Assembly: GCA_045576735.1 (NCBI GenBank)
Contig: JAZNGZ010000033.1
Span: forward strand, 1 to 8,529
Length of the DNA: 8,529 nt
DNA from: RGIG4079 sp045576735
GTDB lineage: Bacteria; Bacteroidota; Bacteroidia; Bacteroidales; Muribaculaceae
Direction: 5' to 3'
In this document: one piece after another, positions 7,473 through 8,529 of the stretch
How positions within the stretch are numbered: the first letter of the stretch is position 1
How the letters are laid out: each line of letters starts with the position of its first letter
Notes under the pieces: generated by a model
Database searches by the model: none
What the model saw: only the letters and a program-made list of their open reading frames with translations
What the model was told of the DNA's origin: nothing
Made by a program: the position numbers and the translations under genes

Positions 7473-7489
7473 TTTTAAAAAGAAAAAGC

Positions 7490-8341
7490 ATGTACAATAA
7501 TAAAATATTAGGTGGAATAGTCGGTGACATTATAGGTTCTACTCGCGAATGGCACAATGTCAAAACTGAAGATTTTGAGTTGTTGCCTGTTGCTAGTCGC
7601 TTTACCGATGACACCGTGATGACTTTGGCAGTTGCCGAGTGGTTAATGACCGACCCTTCGCATAGTGAGAGTGCACTCATAAAGTGTATGCAACACTTGG
7701 GTCGCAAATATCCTAATGCAGGTTACGGTAGGGCTTTCCGCAGGTGGCTCGCAACCGATAATCCGGAGCCATATAATAGCTTTGGAAATGGCTCTGCTAT
7801 GCGTGTAAGTCCGGTTGGCTTGTATGCTAACTCTATGGATGAGGCTTTGGAACTTGCTCGCATCACTGCATCCGTAAGCCACAATCACCCCGATGGCATT
7901 AAGGGCGCGCAGGCAATTGCTGCTGCTATCTACTTAAAGCGAACAGAGATGTTTGATGTGACGGGCAAAATCAAACGCTTTGTTGAGAAGCATTTCGGAT
8001 ACAACCTTGATATTGACTTAAGGGAAATTCGCCAATACTACACCTTTGATGTTACGTGTCAAGGGAGTGTTCCTATTGCCATTATGGCATTCCTACAAGA
8101 GCCGCATCGTGCAGAAAAGGCTATTCGGTTAGCAGTGTCAATGGGTGGCGATTCCGACACTATCGGGTGTATGACAGCCTCAATTGCAACTGCAGAAAGA
8201 ACGCATACGATTAGTAGTGGTAGCCTATCACACGAGATTGAAGATATGTGCCGCAAGTTGCTTCCTCCCGACTTGTTGGATATCAATGACCGCTTCCTAG
8301 CTTTTATCAATCGTCCACTTCATCAATCATATGAGGCCTAA
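7490..8341 (+). CDS. ADP-ribosylglycohydrolase (DraG/ARH family)
   Basis: A cytoplasmic hydrolase of 283 residues, full length for the family, expected to remove ADP-ribose from proteins, nucleic acids or small molecules using two Mg ions. All family signatures are present in order: GGIVGDIIGS (8-17), the metal-binding RFTDDTVMT (37-45), GNGSAMRVSPVG (89-100), SHNHPDGIKGAQA (120-132) and GGDSDTIGCMTA (209-220), whose two Asp complete the metal site. No signal peptide or membrane helix is present. The ATG at 7490 starts exactly at the conserved N-terminus after an A-rich stretch. It is the second gene of a unit whose first, a NUDIX gene, is broken. Codons look different from nrdJ and malQ, with more TTG, GAT, TAT and TGT, suggesting a separate origin. 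The target is unknown; no ADP-ribosyltransferase lies in the window. Confidence 0.93.
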   Translation: MYNNKILGGIVGDIIGSTREWHNVKTEDFELLPVASRFTDDTVMTLAVAEWLMTDPSHSESALIKCMQHLGRKYPNAGYGRAFRRWLATDNPEPYNSFGNGSAMRVSPVGLYANSMDEALELARITASVSHNHPDGIKGAQAIAAAIYLKRTEMFDVTGKIKRFVEKHFGYNLDIDLREIRQYYTFDVTCQGSVPIAIMAFLQEPHRAEKAIRLAVSMGGDSDTIGCMTASIATAERTHTISSGSLSHEIEDMCRKLLPPDLLDINDRFLAFINRPLHQSYEA

Positions 8342-8397
8342 TGGTCAAAATTCAGGATGCTTACAAATTGTAACTTATAAATATTATAAAAAACACA

Positions 8398-8448
8398 CCG
8401 GGGGAACGCCAAGCGGCAAGGGGGCGAGTAGCCCCCGTCGAGCGTCAA
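8398..8448. other. GC-rich island with two competing hairpins
   Basis: A strongly GC-rich stretch of about 50 bases interrupts very AT-rich DNA 57 bases after the hydrolase stop. GGGGGC (8420-8425) can pair with GCCCCC (8431-8436) around a five-base loop. Alternatively CGGGGG (8399-8404) can pair with CCCCCG (8432-8437), enclosing a small GCC/GGC stem. No T tract follows, so it is not a standard terminator. The rest of 8342-8529 shows no gene or other feature. It could be an RNA structure, a small interspersed repeat or the end of a lost mobile element; I cannot tell which. Confidence 0.4.
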
Positions 8449-8529
8449 TAGTAATGCCTGGAAATATATTCATCAAGAAATTTTTGACGATTTGATTTTT
8501 TCATACCGCTATGCACTCTTAATTTAGTC

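Noticed and set aside
8471..8500. Similarity between GAAATTTTTGACGATTT near the right end and GAAATTTGACGATTT near position 55
   Set aside because: The exact shared word is about 11 bases in AT-rich DNA, too short to claim flanking repeats or attachment sites.
1..8529. CRISPR array, tRNA or rRNA genes, or a multi-gene defence system
   Set aside because: No regularly spaced repeats, cloverleaf-like sequence or rRNA segments were seen. The only defence-adjacent gene is a single ADP-ribosylglycohydrolase with no toxin or transferase partner.

Overview
The window looks like chromosomal DNA of an anaerobic gut-type Bacteroidota, most likely order Bacteroidales. The signs are promoter boxes of the TTTG-N20-TAnnTTTG kind, A-rich leaders without clear Shine-Dalgarno sites, a DPE2-like 4-alpha-glucanotransferase with tandem starch-binding modules, and a B12-dependent ribonucleotide reductase. 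The genus cannot be read from the sequence. Placement rests on motifs and remembered family patterns; no search was run.

Layout. Positions 1-168 carry no gene, only a hairpin terminator that can serve both strands. A nitroreductase-family flavoprotein lies on the minus strand (169-918) with its own promoter. The 314-base divergent spacer (919-1232) holds that promoter, two copies of a TTTTGGAAAACTTT element and a probable promoter for nrdJ. nrdJ (1233-3764) is a complete class II ribonucleotide reductase closed by an 18-bp perfect hairpin. malQ (3924-6602) is a complete CBM20-CBM20-GH77 glucanotransferase closed by a 19-bp-arm perfect palindrome. These three genes look like ordinary, intact housekeeping genes, each its own transcription unit.

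From about 6720 to the end the character changes to an eroded accessory region. First comes a minus-strand remnant of an IS3-family transposase with two frameshifts that can be repaired by eye. Next is a textbook Bacteroidota promoter (7066-7097). It leads into a decayed NUDIX gene (7128-7472) that keeps one reading frame through two stop codons and appears to have lost its middle, joining a NUDIX start to an NrtR-like DNA-binding tail. Seventeen bases later begins an intact ADP-ribosylglycohydrolase (7490-8341). A small GC-rich hairpin island (8398-8448) and AT-rich DNA with no recognisable gene end the window.

How the genes fit. nrdJ makes deoxynucleotides without oxygen, malQ handles maltose and glucans in the cytoplasm, and the nitroreductase is a general flavin reductase. 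The NUDIX/ADP-ribosylglycohydrolase pair was probably a two-gene ADP-ribose or NAD-related operon. Its first gene has died, while its promoter and second gene look preserved. I found no sign of a new multi-gene defence or mobile system. The most interesting signals are the hidden NUDIX fusion pseudogene, the surviving hydrolase downstream of it, and the paired elements between the nitroreductase and nrdJ.
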